DNA from: SpSt-333 sp964371615
GTDB lineage: Bacteria; Bacteroidota; Ignavibacteria; UBA10030; UBA8401
Length of the DNA: 64,000 bases
Reading direction: 5' to 3'
NCBI GenBank assembly: GCA_964371615.1
Contig: CAYJMS010000003.1
Span: 248,001-312,000 of the forward strand
Made by a program: the position numbers and the translations under genes. Shown one piece after another: positions 50,481 to 60,436 of this stretch. The notes below the pieces were generated by a model that ran no database searches, was not told the DNA's origin, and was given only the letters and a program-made list of their open reading frames with translations. How positions within the stretch are numbered: position 1 is the stretch's first letter; each line of letters starts with the position of its first letter.

Positions 50481-51596
50481 ATGAAATTTTCCGTTCGGAG
50501 TGCCGATCTTCAAAAAGCGTTATCAAAAACCGTCAGCGTTGTTCCCTCGCGATCCACTCTACCAATCCTGGAAAATATACTCTTTGATATACATTCCAAT
50601 ACATTGAAAATAACGGCTACGGACCTTGAAATATCAATCTCTGTTTCATTGGAGGTTCAAGGAAGTCAGAACGGCACGATTGCCATACCGGCAAAAAAAA
50701 TATTCGATACCGTAAGAGCTCTTTCCGATACCAATATTGTTTTTACCATCGACACCGAATCCAATAAGATTAAAATGAAAACGGACAACGGTGAATATAC
50801 GTTGACCGGAGAAAACAGCGAGGAATTTCCTTCTCTTCCCGAATTCAAAGGAGAAGCGGAGGTACCGTTCGAAGTAGCGCTGTTGCAAAAGATGATCGGG
50901 ACAACGCTCTTTGCGGTCAGCGCCGATGAGTTGCGTCCCGCGATGATGGGCGTCTTGATTCAGTTCAATAAAAACGAAGTCCGCACCGTTGCCACCGACG
51001 GCCATCGTCTGGTACGGATCAGCAATTCCCATGTTCCCAATACAAAACTGGTAAAAGATATTATTATTCCCGCAAAGGCGCTGGCGCTGCTCGAAAAAGT
51101 AGCCGCCGGAACGGATACCAAAGTCCTGATCAGCAGCGGCCATGTGATGTTTAAATTCGACGGAACGTCGCTGATCTCACGGTTGATCGAGGAAAAATAT
51201 CCTAATTACGAAAGCGTGATTCCGCTCGATAACGAAAAACATCTGGTTGTCAACAAGCACGAGATGCTCCAATCCGTACGGCGCGTTTCGCTGTATTCCA
51301 ATTCCACCACCCATCAGATACGGTTTTCTGTCAGCAAGGACGAGATACGGATTACGGCAGAGGATCAGGATTTTGGAAGCGAGGCAAAAGAAAAAATATC
51401 GTGCGATTACAACAACGAAGAACTGGAAATCGGATTCAATTCCGGTTATGTGGTCGACGTGTTGTCGCATATGGAAGCCGACGAAATTGAATTCAAATTG
51501 AGTTCGCCGAATCGCGCAGCGGTGATATCGCCCGTATCGCAAAAAGAAGGGGAAGATATTCTCATGCTGATTATGCCGGTTCGTTTGAACAATTAG
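50481..51596 (+). CDS. dnaN: DNA polymerase III beta subunit (sliding clamp)
   Basis: 371 residues from the ATG at 50481; AGGAG stands 8 bases before it and an in-frame TTG at 50475 is not needed. Beta-clamp text: KFSVRSADLQKALSKTVSVV, PSRSTLPILENILFDIHSNT, TATDLEISISV, ELRPAMMGVLIQFNK, TVATDGHRLVRIS and the C-terminal LMLIMPVRLNN, where MPVRL is the conserved end. Forms the ring that tethers polymerases. Separated from dnaA by the unwinding region of oriC. Confidence 0.97.
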   Translation: MKFSVRSADLQKALSKTVSVVPSRSTLPILENILFDIHSNTLKITATDLEISISVSLEVQGSQNGTIAIPAKKIFDTVRALSDTNIVFTIDTESNKIKMKTDNGEYTLTGENSEEFPSLPEFKGEAEVPFEVALLQKMIGTTLFAVSADELRPAMMGVLIQFNKNEVRTVATDGHRLVRISNSHVPNTKLVKDIIIPAKALALLEKVAAGTDTKVLISSGHVMFKFDGTSLISRLIEEKYPNYESVIPLDNEKHLVVNKHEMLQSVRRVSLYSNSTTHQIRFSVSKDEIRITAEDQDFGSEAKEKISCDYNNEELEIGFNSGYVVDVLSHMEADEIEFKLSSPNRAAVISPVSQKEGEDILMLIMPVRLNN

Positions 51597-51611
51597 GCCG
51601 ATATCTGCTGA

Positions 51612-52745
51612 ATGAAAATACTCAATGCCCGCCTTCGTCATTTTCGCAACCACAACGAAACTGTCTTCGAGTTCGGCACACGGATGAACGTCCTTCTGGG
51701 GGAGAACGGTCAGGGAAAGACCAACGCCCTCGAAGCGCTGTCGTTTTTTTGTTTGACGAAAAGTTTTTATGCCAGTGCGGACACGACGGTGTTGCAGCAG
51801 GGTGAAGAGTTTTTTGAAATTGAAGGAACACTCGAATCGGACGGCGGAAAAGATTTCACGGTCCGCATCGCATTCGATGCCGCCCAAAAAGAGAAACGCT
51901 ATACCATTAACAACGCCGCGGTTGAACGGCTCTCGTCGGTGATCGGCATGTTTCCCATGGTTATCCTTTCGCCGGAGAACAACGCAATCACCTTCGGTGC
52001 GCCGAGCGATCGCCGGAAATTTCTCGACCTGGTGATGTCGCAAAGCAGCGCATCGACCATGGAAGATTTGATCGAATACCGGCGAGTGGTGCGGCAGAGA
52101 AACAAGATACTCTCCGAAGAGACGGGAACGCGCTGCGAGGAATTGCTTGCCCCCTGGAACGAGATGTTGAGTATTCACGGAGCGGCGATCATTGCAAAGC
52201 GCAATAAATTTATCCGGGAGTTCAGGCCGTTTATCGCGGACACATATTCGCACATCGCCGGCACCGGCGAGGCACCGGCGCTCGATTATGCGGCAACGGT
52301 AAAAGTGGAACCGGATGCCACCGTGGAAGAAATCCGGAGCGAAATAGAAAAAAAACTGAAACGCCGTTTCACCGACGAACAACGGTTCAAAACAACATTG
52401 GTGGGGCCGCATCGCGACGAGATCGTCTTTTCCCTGAACGGCATGCCGACGAAGCATTACGCGTCGCAGGGACAGCACAAGACATTTTTAGTGGCGCTCA
52501 AAGTGGCGGAATTTTTTTACCTGAAAGACCGCTGCAGCGAAACGCCGGTCTTTCTGCTGGACGACGTTTTCAGCGAGCTCGATGAAAAACGGAGCCAGCA
52601 CCTGATGACACTCGTCTCCTCGCTCGGACAGACGTTTATCACGGCGACCGGCGAAGCGATTTTCGGCGGCGCGGAATGGACCGACGGGCGGAAGAAATTC
52701 ACGATTCACAACGGCTCCGTCGTGGCGGAGAAGATTGCCGCATGA
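51612..52745 (+). CDS. recF: DNA replication/repair protein RecF
   Basis: 377 residues. Walker A VLLGENGQGKTNALEAL near residue 30, signature SPENNAITFGAPSDRRKFLD, SQGQHKTFLVALKVAE and Walker B PVFLLDDVFSELDEKR. RecF loads RecA at gapped DNA together with RecOR. 15 bases after dnaN; its stop overlaps the next ATG (ATGA). Confidence 0.96.
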   Translation: MKILNARLRHFRNHNETVFEFGTRMNVLLGENGQGKTNALEALSFFCLTKSFYASADTTVLQQGEEFFEIEGTLESDGGKDFTVRIAFDAAQKEKRYTINNAAVERLSSVIGMFPMVILSPENNAITFGAPSDRRKFLDLVMSQSSASTMEDLIEYRRVVRQRNKILSEETGTRCEELLAPWNEMLSIHGAAIIAKRNKFIREFRPFIADTYSHIAGTGEAPALDYAATVKVEPDATVEEIRSEIEKKLKRRFTDEQRFKTTLVGPHRDEIVFSLNGMPTKHYASQGQHKTFLVALKVAEFFYLKDRCSETPVFLLDDVFSELDEKRSQHLMTLVSSLGQTFITATGEAIFGGAEWTDGRKKFTIHNGSVVAEKIAA

Positions 52746-53035
52746 GCAAACACGAATCATTTTCGTCCCTCGGCACGGTGCTCGACGCGCTGCTCCGGTC
52801 GCTCGGCATCGAACGGCAGATTGAGCAGTACAAAATCTTCGACGCCTGGAACGAAGTGGTCGGCGAACAGGTAGCGAAAGTGGCGAAGCCGGAACGGATC
52901 CGGAACGGAACGCTCATCGTCAGCGTGAACAACGCGCCGTGGCGGGCCGAACTCACGTTCAGAAAAAAAGAAATTTTGGAAAAGATCCGCGAAACATTGA
53001 ACTCAAACAGCATCACCGATATTATATTCAGATAA
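52742..53035 (+). CDS. DUF721 (DciA-like) protein
   Basis: 97 residues from the ATG overlapping the recF stop. Text: FSSLGTVLDALLRSLGIERQ, YKIFDAWNEVVGEQVAKVAK, ERIRNGTLIVSVNNAPWRAE, LTFRKKEILEKI. This is the DUF721 family, whose DciA members bring the replicative helicase to oriC. The position between recF and gyrB beside the origin fits that role, but only the core domain is present, so DciA activity is an inference. Confidence 0.88.
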   Translation: MSKHESFSSLGTVLDALLRSLGIERQIEQYKIFDAWNEVVGEQVAKVAKPERIRNGTLIVSVNNAPWRAELTFRKKEILEKIRETLNSNSITDIIFR

Positions 53036-53074
53036 ACGGACAACCGGTCCGTCGAAACAACAAAAGGAACATCT

Positions 53075-55081
53075 GTGGCAGAACAAAAAGCAAAGAAACA
53101 AAACGGCGAGTATACCGCCGAAGATATTACCGTCTTAAAAGGACTTGAAGCGGTGCGCCGCCGTCCGGCGATGTATATCGGCGACGTGAGCACCAGAGGG
53201 CTTCATCACCTTGTCTACGAAGTGGTCGATAACTCCATCGACGAAGCGCTCGCAGGATACTGCCGGAACATCCACGTCAAGATCAACAAAGACGGAAGCG
53301 TCTCCGTGTTCGACGACGGACGCGGCATTCCGACCGGCATTCATAAGGAAGAGAAACGCTCCGCGCTGGAAGTCGTCCTCACCGTGCTGCACGCCGGCGG
53401 AAAGTTCGACAAAAATACATACAAAGTATCGGGCGGCCTCCATGGCGTCGGCGTCTCCGTTGTGAACGCTCTGAGCGAATGGCTCGAAGTGACGGTGAAA
53501 CGCGACGGCAAGGTGTGGTACCAAAAATATAAAAAAGGGGATCCGGTCGCCGCGGTGAAAGTGATCGGCGCCATGAATAAAACGGACAAGTCCGGCACTA
53601 TCGTTACCTTTATGCCCGACGGGACGATCTTCAAGAACCGTACATTTAAATACGATACGCTCGCCGAACGGCTGCGGGAACTTGCGTTTCTGAATCCCGA
53701 AGTGGTTCTCGAGATTACCGACCTGCGCAACAAACAGGAACAGACGGAAAAATTCCATTACCGCGGCGGACTGGTAGAGTTTGTAAAATATATCGACGCC
53801 ACGCGCCCCGCCATCATGAAAAAAGTCTTCTACGCAAAAGGCGAAGGAAACGATGAGAACGGCCGGACAGTGGAAGTGGAAGCGGCATTCCAGTATAACG
53901 ACCAGTATTCCGAAAACGTCCTTTCGTATGTGAACAACATCAACACGCATGAAGGAGGCACGCATCTTGTCGGTTTCCGCACGGCGATCACCCGCTCCCT
54001 CAACGCCTTTGCGTCGAAGAACAATCTCATTAAGGACGATAAAATACAGTTGACGGGAGAGGATTTCAAAGAAGGATTGACGGCGGTCATCAGCGTCAAA
54101 GTTCCGGAACCGCAGTTCGAAGGACAGACAAAGACAAAGCTCGGCAACAGCGAGATTAAAAGCCTCGTCGAATCCGCCGTCGGGTCTGCGTTGTCGGATT
54201 GGCTCGACGACAATTCCCCCGACGCGAAACGGGTCATCGATAAAAGCTTGCGCGCCGCCGAGGCCCGCGAAGCAGCCCGCAAAGCACGCGACATCGCACG
54301 ACGGAAAAACGCCATGGACGGCGCCGGACTTCCCGGCAAACTGGCCGATTGTTCCATCAGCGATCCGGAGCATTGCGAAATGTATCTTGTCGAAGGGGAC
54401 TCCGCAGGCGGCAGCGCCAAACAGGGACGGGATCGGCGGTTTCAGGCGATCCTGCCGATGAAGGGCAAGATTCTGAACGTTGAAAAAGCGCGCCTGCATA
54501 AGATGCTCGAAAACGAGGAGATCAGGAATATCTTTACCGCCATCGGCGCCGGTGTCGGCGAAGATTTTAATCCGGACAAACTGCGGTATAACAAAATCAT
54601 TTTAATGTGCGATGCGGACGTCGACGGATCACACATCCGCACGCTGCTGCTGACGCTCTTCTTCCGGTACATGAAACCGCTGATCGAACTCGGCCACGTG
54701 TACATTGCGCAACCGCCGTTGTACAAATTGAAAAAGGGAAAAACCGAACTGTATGCGTTTGACGACGAGGAACGGGACGAGATCCTGAAGCGTCTGAAAG
54801 GCGAAAAAGCGGTAAAGGACGAAAATGAAACCGCGCCGGAAGAGGGAGCCGTGATAAAGGGCGGCATCGTGATCTCCCGGTTCAAGGGTCTCGGAGAAAT
54901 GAATCCGGAACAACTCTGGTCCACCACGATGAATCCCGAAACGCGTACGATCCTGCAGGTTGGGATCGAGAACGCCGCCGATGCCGACCGCACGTTCTCC
55001 ATACTGATGGGAGACGAAGTGGAACCGCGCCGGCAGTTTATCGAAAAAAATGCAAAGTATGTCCGTAATCTCGACGTGTAA
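53075..55081 (+). CDS. gyrB: DNA gyrase subunit B
   Basis: 668 residues from a GTG start at 53075 (AAAGGA 8 bases before). GHKL ATPase: VRRRPAMYIGDVSTRGLHHL, EVVDNSIDEALAGYC, SVFDDGRGIPTGIHKEEKRS, GGKFDKNTYKVSGGLHGVGV. TOPRIM: LYLVEGDSAGGSAKQGRDRR-like text, AILPMKGKILNVEKAR and LMCDADVDGSHIRTLLLT. C-terminal RFKGLGEMNPEQLW. The GyrB/GyrA pair (with GyrA box in the next gene) supports gyrase rather than topoisomerase IV. Supercoils DNA. Confidence 0.97.
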   Translation: MAEQKAKKQNGEYTAEDITVLKGLEAVRRRPAMYIGDVSTRGLHHLVYEVVDNSIDEALAGYCRNIHVKINKDGSVSVFDDGRGIPTGIHKEEKRSALEVVLTVLHAGGKFDKNTYKVSGGLHGVGVSVVNALSEWLEVTVKRDGKVWYQKYKKGDPVAAVKVIGAMNKTDKSGTIVTFMPDGTIFKNRTFKYDTLAERLRELAFLNPEVVLEITDLRNKQEQTEKFHYRGGLVEFVKYIDATRPAIMKKVFYAKGEGNDENGRTVEVEAAFQYNDQYSENVLSYVNNINTHEGGTHLVGFRTAITRSLNAFASKNNLIKDDKIQLTGEDFKEGLTAVISVKVPEPQFEGQTKTKLGNSEIKSLVESAVGSALSDWLDDNSPDAKRVIDKSLRAAEAREAARKARDIARRKNAMDGAGLPGKLADCSISDPEHCEMYLVEGDSAGGSAKQGRDRRFQAILPMKGKILNVEKARLHKMLENEEIRNIFTAIGAGVGEDFNPDKLRYNKIILMCDADVDGSHIRTLLLTLFFRYMKPLIELGHVYIAQPPLYKLKKGKTELYAFDDEERDEILKRLKGEKAVKDENETAPEEGAVIKGGIVISRFKGLGEMNPEQLWSTTMNPETRTILQVGIENAADADRTFSILMGDEVEPRRQFIEKNAKYVRNLDV

Positions 55082-55103
55082 CTAACGACAGCAGAAAGAA
55101 TGT

Positions 55104-57707
55104 ATGGCTCAATCAAACGAAAAAATAATTCCCGTTGATATCGAAGAAGAGATGAAGGGATCGTACATCGATTACTCGATGTCGGTCATCGTCGCCCGCG
55201 CTCTTCCCGACGTGCGCGACGGCTTGAAACCCGTTCACCGCCGCGTGCTGTTTGGAATGAACGAACTCGGCAACACTCCGAACAAGGCGTATAAAAAGAG
55301 CGCGCGCGTAGTCGGCGAGGTGCTCGGCAAGTATCACCCGCACGGCGACTCCTCGGTGTACGACACCATCGTCCGAATGGCGCAGGACTTCTCCCTCCGT
55401 TACATGCTGGTGGACGGACAGGGCAACTTCGGCTCGGTGGACGGCGACTCTGCGGCGGCAATGCGGTATACGGAAGTCCGCATGACGCGCATGGCGGAAG
55501 AAATGCTGCGCGACATCGAAAAGAACACCGTCAACTTCACCCCGAACTTCGACGATACGCTTCAAGAACCCACCGTTCTTCCGGCAAGCGTCCCGAACCT
55601 GCTGGTGAACGGCGCCAGCGGTATTGCCGTCGGTATGACAACGAATATTCCCCCGCATAACCTGGGCGAGGTGATCGACGGTGTAATCGCAATGATCGCC
55701 GACCGGGGTATCGATAACGACAAATTGATGAAGTATATCAAGGCACCCGACTTCCCCACCGGCGGCATCATCTACGGATACGACGGAGTGAAAGAGGCAT
55801 ACAAAACAGGCCGCGGGAAGATCACGCTGCGCGCAAAAGCGGCGATCGAAACCGCAAAGAACGACCGTCAGAGCATTATCATTTCGGAAATCCCGTACCA
55901 GGTCAACAAGGCCTCGCTGATCGAAAAGATCGCCGAATTGGTGCGAGACAAGAAGCTGGATGATATCTCGAGCGTCAACGACGAATCCGACCGCGACGGC
56001 ATGCGCATTGTGGTGGACCTGAAGAGGGATGCGAATGCCAGCGTTGTACTGAACAATCTCTATAAAATGACGCAGATGCAGACAACCTTCGGCATCATTA
56101 TGCTGGCGCTCGTGGACGGCCGGCCGCAGGTGCTGCAGCTGAAGGATACGCTGAATCTCTTTATCGAACACCGCAACGAAGTCGTCGTCCGCCGGACGAA
56201 ATTCGACCTGGATGCGGCGGAAAAACGGGCGCATATCCTCGAAGGGTATATTATCGCCCTCGACAATATCGACGCCATCATCAAACTCATCAAGGCATCA
56301 AAAGATACCGAGACGGCAAAACAGGGCTTGATGAAGAAATTTAAACTGTCCGAGATCCAGGCGCAGGCAATTCTGGATATGCGGCTTCAGCGCCTTACAG
56401 GCCTGGAGCGGAAGAAGATCGAGGACGAGTATAAAGAGGTGATCAAGCTCATCAACAAACTGAAAGCGATTCTCAGCAGCAAGCAGCTGCAGCTGCAAAT
56501 CATAAAAGAAGAATTGCTCGAGATCAGGGAAAAATACGGCGACGAGCGCCGCACCGAAATCGTGATGACGCAGACCGAGTTCAAGATTGAAGACATGATT
56601 GCCGAAGAGGACGTCGTTATTACGATCTCGCACGCCGGATACATCAAACGCTTCCCTGTCAGCGGATACCGCCGGCAGTCCCGCGGAGGAAAAGGCGTAA
56701 CGGGAGCCGCATCGCGCGAAGACGATTTTGTCGAACACATGTTTGTGGCGAGTACGCACAACTACATTCTCTTCTTCACCGACAGGGGAAAGTGCTACTG
56801 GCTGAAAGTGTTCGAAGTACCCGAAGGAGGACGCACCTCCAAGGGCAAAGCGATCACCAATCTGATCGCTAAAGAGGACGCCGAAAATATCACCGCATTC
56901 CTGAGCGTGAAAGAATTTACCGACAACGAGTTTGTCTTCATGGTCACAGAAGAAGGCCAAATGAAGAAAACATCGTTGATGGAATTCAGCAATCCGCGGC
57001 GGAACGGCATCGCGGCGATTTCACTTGACAAGAAAGATCTTCTTTGCGATGTTAAACTAACGGACGGCTCCCACGAGATCGTCATCGGAACGCACGAGGG
57101 CATCGCAATCCGGTTTCCGGAAAGCGAAGTAAGAGCGATGGGACGAGGTGCATCGGGCGTTCGGGCGATTCGGCTGGAAAAAGGAGACAAGGTCATCGGC
57201 GCCGTCACCTTAAAACGCACCAAGACGACGATCCTCGTCGCAACAGAAAACGGATTCGGCAAACGCTCGGATCTTTCGGAATACCGCATTAGCCACCGCG
57301 GCGGCAAAGGCATTGCAACGCTTCGCGCCACAGATAAAACCGGCAAGATGATCGCCATCAAACAGGTGCAGGACACCGACGACGTCGTTGTGGTCACCTC
57401 CAGCGGCATGATCATCCGGCAGCGTGCCGAGGATATACGCGTCTCCGGCAGGAACACTTCCGGCGTACGACTGATTCGCCTGGGCGAAAAGGACGAAGTG
57501 ACGGCGGTGGCCATCGTCACCTCCGAAGACGAAGAGGAAAAGCAGTTGGAAGCCGCCGACAGAGCGCGAACCGCAGCGGCAGAAGCCGCCGCAACAGTGG
57601 AGCCGCCCCGCGCGGAAAAAGCGTCCGTAAAGAAGAATGCACCGGTCCAGGCGGCCGCGGAACACAAGAGTAAGAAACAGCCGAAAAAGAAAAAAGGAAA
57701 AAAATAA
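55104..57707 (+). CDS. gyrA: DNA gyrase subunit A
   Basis: 867 residues. Breakage-reunion domain with RALPDVRDGLKPVHRRVLFG, GEVLGKYHPHGDSSVYDTIV, and the catalytic Tyr in AAMRYTEVRM. Quinolone region GDSSVYDTIVRMAQ carries Ser at the position of GyrA Ser83. The C-terminal six-bladed domain (about 510-815) has the GyrA-box as YRRQSRGGKGVTG. The tail (about 815-867) is Ala/Glu/Lys-rich and ends in lysines (KKQPKKKKGKK). 22 bases after gyrB. Confidence 0.97.
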   Translation: MAQSNEKIIPVDIEEEMKGSYIDYSMSVIVARALPDVRDGLKPVHRRVLFGMNELGNTPNKAYKKSARVVGEVLGKYHPHGDSSVYDTIVRMAQDFSLRYMLVDGQGNFGSVDGDSAAAMRYTEVRMTRMAEEMLRDIEKNTVNFTPNFDDTLQEPTVLPASVPNLLVNGASGIAVGMTTNIPPHNLGEVIDGVIAMIADRGIDNDKLMKYIKAPDFPTGGIIYGYDGVKEAYKTGRGKITLRAKAAIETAKNDRQSIIISEIPYQVNKASLIEKIAELVRDKKLDDISSVNDESDRDGMRIVVDLKRDANASVVLNNLYKMTQMQTTFGIIMLALVDGRPQVLQLKDTLNLFIEHRNEVVVRRTKFDLDAAEKRAHILEGYIIALDNIDAIIKLIKASKDTETAKQGLMKKFKLSEIQAQAILDMRLQRLTGLERKKIEDEYKEVIKLINKLKAILSSKQLQLQIIKEELLEIREKYGDERRTEIVMTQTEFKIEDMIAEEDVVITISHAGYIKRFPVSGYRRQSRGGKGVTGAASREDDFVEHMFVASTHNYILFFTDRGKCYWLKVFEVPEGGRTSKGKAITNLIAKEDAENITAFLSVKEFTDNEFVFMVTEEGQMKKTSLMEFSNPRRNGIAAISLDKKDLLCDVKLTDGSHEIVIGTHEGIAIRFPESEVRAMGRGASGVRAIRLEKGDKVIGAVTLKRTKTTILVATENGFGKRSDLSEYRISHRGGKGIATLRATDKTGKMIAIKQVQDTDDVVVVTSSGMIIRQRAEDIRVSGRNTSGVRLIRLGEKDEVTAVAIVTSEDEEEKQLEAADRARTAAAEAAATVEPPRAEKASVKKNAPVQAAAEHKSKKQPKKKKGKK

Positions 57708-57736
57708 CACTTCACATCAATAAAGAGGAGAAGCAT

Positions 57737-58204
57737 ATGAAAAACACTCTCTCAATCGTTATCCTGTCGATGGCATTATTGGTCGGCGGATGCGCATCGC
57801 TGCAGCTGCAGCCCGTCGATTTTTCGTGGCCGGCAGAAGAGATTCTGGACATCAGTTCGGACGGCATGGTGATGGCGAGGCAATACAACGCCAGGTTCAA
57901 CGTGAAGCCGCTGCTATCCAAGGAGTTTGCTTCGGACTCGATGTCTGCGAAGAGTGCCGCCGTGGTCCGCGTGATCCGCGATAAAGCGGGATACTATTAC
58001 ATTACTGCGCCGAAGTTTAAAAACGTGTATGTTTTCCAGCACGCAGACGGCGCCCTGTCGCTGAGCAACACCATCTCCATCTCCCAGGAAAAGGCGATGG
58101 ATGATCCGAAATTCAATCAGCGCAACACGTACATCGAACTGCTGAACAACGGCGCCAAGGTTCAACTGACCAAAGGCGGAATTCAACAAGGAGGTGCAAA
58201 ATGA
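57737..58204 (+). CDS. Lipoprotein of unknown function
   Basis: 155 residues with a lipoprotein signal: NTLSIVILSMALLVGGCASL, lipobox LVGG-C. The mature part (PVDFSWPAEEILDISSDGMV, YYYITAPKFKNVYVFQHADG, NTISISQEKAMDDP) is not recognised. Its stop overlaps the next ATG by 4 bases, so it is co-translated with the coiled-coil protein. 29 bases after gyrA, though possibly its own promoter. Confidence 0.8.
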   Translation: MKNTLSIVILSMALLVGGCASLQLQPVDFSWPAEEILDISSDGMVMARQYNARFNVKPLLSKEFASDSMSAKSAAVVRVIRDKAGYYYITAPKFKNVYVFQHADGALSLSNTISISQEKAMDDPKFNQRNTYIELLNNGAKVQLTKGGIQQGGAK

Positions 58205-59400
58205 GAAAATTCATCATGCTGATAGTGATGCTGGCGTTAGGCGCGATGACTGTGTCGGCCCAGCGTTCCGACTCCGAAATCAAACGTGATTTCGAAAAAG
58301 GGTATAAATCATTGATGAAAGATCTGCGCAACGCGGACTCCGCATCGATCATTCCCCTGGCACAGCAGGTACAATCGTTCAAGGAAGAATATCAGAAACA
58401 TCAGGAGTTCCTGAACAAGAGCGTATTTCCCGACGGATTCGACGAAACCATCGCAAAACTGGAAGACCAGCTGAAGGAATCGCAATTACTGGCGGAAAGC
58501 CAGGGACGGATTGCCGAACTGGAAGCACAGGTGCGCGAACTCTCCGGCCGCATCGATGCGATGAGCAACGAGAATGCGATGCTGTTGAAACAACTCGACT
58601 CCCTAAAGTCCGAAATGACCGTGTTGCGGAGAAGGGTTGCCGATTTGCAGGACAAGATCGTCAAACGCGATGCCGCAGTATTTGCGCTGGTGGATAGCCT
58701 GTTCGTGCAGTACGATACGCAGCGCCTCTCTTCGTCCGACATGAAAAAACTGACGTCGCTCGAAAAGAACAACGTGCTGACCAACATCAAACGCTCGGTG
58801 AACGACAATATCGCTCTTCTCTCCTCCACCGGCATCGATGGATTGGATTTTCCGAGACTGTTGGATGAACAGCGTAAATTCGAAAAGAACTGGAGCGGAG
58901 TCGGCAAGAAACTCGCCGACGCGTATACCGCATCGCGCGACCGGGCGAAAGAAATCGGCACGATCGACACCATGATCGCCGGATGGCATTCTCAGGTTGA
59001 CGAATCGTTCTGGAAAGCGCTGAACAAACTCTTTGCCGACGAAAAACTGAGCGTTGCCGAATTTACCAACGGCGAAGAATTTTACAATAACATCCTCCGC
59101 TTTATCGACGACCAGATGAACAATGTCGGCGGAGTGAGTGAACCCGAACAGCGCAAGACGCTTGAAATGTTTGCCTACAACGTCTGGGGCGCAAAAGTAA
59201 AGCCGGTCTGGGTACCCGTGATGAAACGGTACGACATGTTCACCGACGCACGGGAAATCGAGATCGATACCAAGATAAAACTCTGGCAGGCACAAGTAGA
59301 TCCGGGCAACACCCTGTTGTATATCCTGGTTGCCGCGTTGGTGATTGCCGTGCTGGCCGGACTCTATCTTGGAATGAAGAAACGAAACCCGACGGCCTGA
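58201..59400 (+). CDS. Coiled-coil membrane-anchored protein of unknown function
   Basis: 399 residues: signal peptide (RKFIMLIVMLALGAMTVSAQ), then helices; a strong coiled coil at about 80-170 (ESQGRIAELEAQVRELSGRI, MSNENAMLLKQLDSLKSEMT, LRRRVADLQDKIVKRDAAVF) and a C-terminal membrane helix at about 370-392 (TLLYILVAALVIAVLAGLYL) with a basic end. Exported, with most of the protein in the periplasm. Not recognised. Coupled to the lipoprotein upstream; a joint envelope structure is possible. Confidence 0.8.
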   Translation: MRKFIMLIVMLALGAMTVSAQRSDSEIKRDFEKGYKSLMKDLRNADSASIIPLAQQVQSFKEEYQKHQEFLNKSVFPDGFDETIAKLEDQLKESQLLAESQGRIAELEAQVRELSGRIDAMSNENAMLLKQLDSLKSEMTVLRRRVADLQDKIVKRDAAVFALVDSLFVQYDTQRLSSSDMKKLTSLEKNNVLTNIKRSVNDNIALLSSTGIDGLDFPRLLDEQRKFEKNWSGVGKKLADAYTASRDRAKEIGTIDTMIAGWHSQVDESFWKALNKLFADEKLSVAEFTNGEEFYNNILRFIDDQMNNVGGVSEPEQRKTLEMFAYNVWGAKVKPVWVPVMKRYDMFTDAREIEIDTKIKLWQAQVDPGNTLLYILVAALVIAVLAGLYLGMKKRNPTA

Positions 59401-59402
59401 TA

Positions 59403-59624
59403 ATGCACACACACCGATCCATAGCGGCACCCGAAGTGGGAAAAACATATACCTGCATTTTTAACGATACCGCACTGTATGACGCGGTGGTTGAACAGGC
59501 GCAGGGATGCTGGGCAACCGTGAAGGTTGTCCGGCCCGTTCCGGGGAAGAACGAACACCTCTATGTTCCGGGACAGACATTTGAGATTAAAGTGCAATAT
59601 TACGACTTCGTGGAGAAACAATAA
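59403..59624 (+). CDS. Small unknown protein, 73 residues
   Basis: 73 residues (HTHRSIAAPEVGKTYTCIFN, AVVEQAQGCWATVKVVRPVP, GQTFEIKVQYYDFVEKQ), beta-rich, no signal peptide. It begins 2 bases after the coiled-coil gene stop and is followed by a strong terminator, so it is the last gene of the three-gene unit. Not recognised; an OB-like or small barrel fold is imaginable. Confidence 0.7.
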   Translation: MHTHRSIAAPEVGKTYTCIFNDTALYDAVVEQAQGCWATVKVVRPVPGKNEHLYVPGQTFEIKVQYYDFVEKQ

Positions 59625-59646
59625 TCCGGAACGGCGCAGCACCGTC

Positions 59647-59680
59647 AAATCCCCGAACGCCCCGCCGCGTTCGGGGATTT
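59647..59680 (+). terminator. Rho-independent terminator
   Basis: 14-base arms AAATCCCCGAACGC / GCGTTCGGGGATTT with loop CCCGCC, followed by TTTTTT. Ends the 57737-59624 unit. Confidence 0.93.
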
Positions 59681-59798
59681 TTTTTACCCGCAGAATCTGT
59701 TGTGGATAGCGTGATGGTATACCGCTATATTGAACGATCTGTCGTCAAACATAGTCCATTATAATTACAATATTTCGATATTCCATCCGTCTCTTTAA

Positions 59799-60413
59799 GT
59801 GAACACACCCGAACAACACAAGGATGCTTCTTCGTTGGACAATGCACTTGCGGCAGAGAAACAATTGAGCGCTTCGTCTACGGCCGAGTCCGCATTCCGC
59901 AAAGAACGGAAACGGCTGCTCGATTTTATCCGGCAGCGCGTCCGGACAGAGGAAGATGCGGAAGACATTCTGTCGGACGTGTTCTATCAATTAATCTCCA
60001 CCGCCAGCGTCGCCGAACCGATCGAGAAAATGACCTCCTGGCTCTTCACTGTTGCGCGGAACCGGATCATCGATTGGTATCGAAAGAAACGCCCGGAGCC
60101 GCTCCCCACGCGGTTTGACGATGAGAGCCTGCCGCTGAACCTGGAAGATATTCTTTTCGATCCGACGCAGGATCCCGACCGAGTCTACGAGCGTTCGCTG
60201 CTGTGGACGGAACTTGCGGAGGCGCTTGACGATCTGCCGGCGGAACAACGCGACGTATTTGTGATGCACGAGCTGCAGGGAAAAAGTTTTAAGGAAATTG
60301 CGGAAAGTACCGGCGAACGTCAAAACACTCTTCTTTCCCGCAAAAGGTATGCCGTGCTGTACCTGAGAGAACGATTGAAGGAGTTGTACGAAGAATTTTA
60401 TTTTGTTGCATAA
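59799..60413 (+). CDS. ECF-type RNA polymerase sigma factor
   Basis: 204 residues from a GTG at 59799; no clear ribosome site. Region 2 is at about 45-105 (RTEEDAEDILSDVFYQLI, MTSWLFTVARNRIIDWYRKK) and region 4 at about 140-195 (DDLPAEQRDVFVMHELQGKS, FKEIAESTGERQNTLLSRKR). The N-terminal 40 residues are extra. The gene at 60437 (small membrane protein) follows 23 bases later and may be its partner. No classical zinc-binding anti-sigma motif (HxxxCxxC) is present in that protein. Confidence 0.9.
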   Translation: MNTPEQHKDASSLDNALAAEKQLSASSTAESAFRKERKRLLDFIRQRVRTEEDAEDILSDVFYQLISTASVAEPIEKMTSWLFTVARNRIIDWYRKKRPEPLPTRFDDESLPLNLEDILFDPTQDPDRVYERSLLWTELAEALDDLPAEQRDVFVMHELQGKSFKEIAESTGERQNTLLSRKRYAVLYLRERLKELYEEFYFVA

Positions 60414-60436
60414 ATTTTACTTAAGGAGACAATACC

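Noticed and set aside
53135..57736. Long open frames on the minus strand opposite gyrB and gyrA (up to 454 codons)
   Set aside because: They mirror the codon bias of the gyrase genes and show no family motif; shadows.
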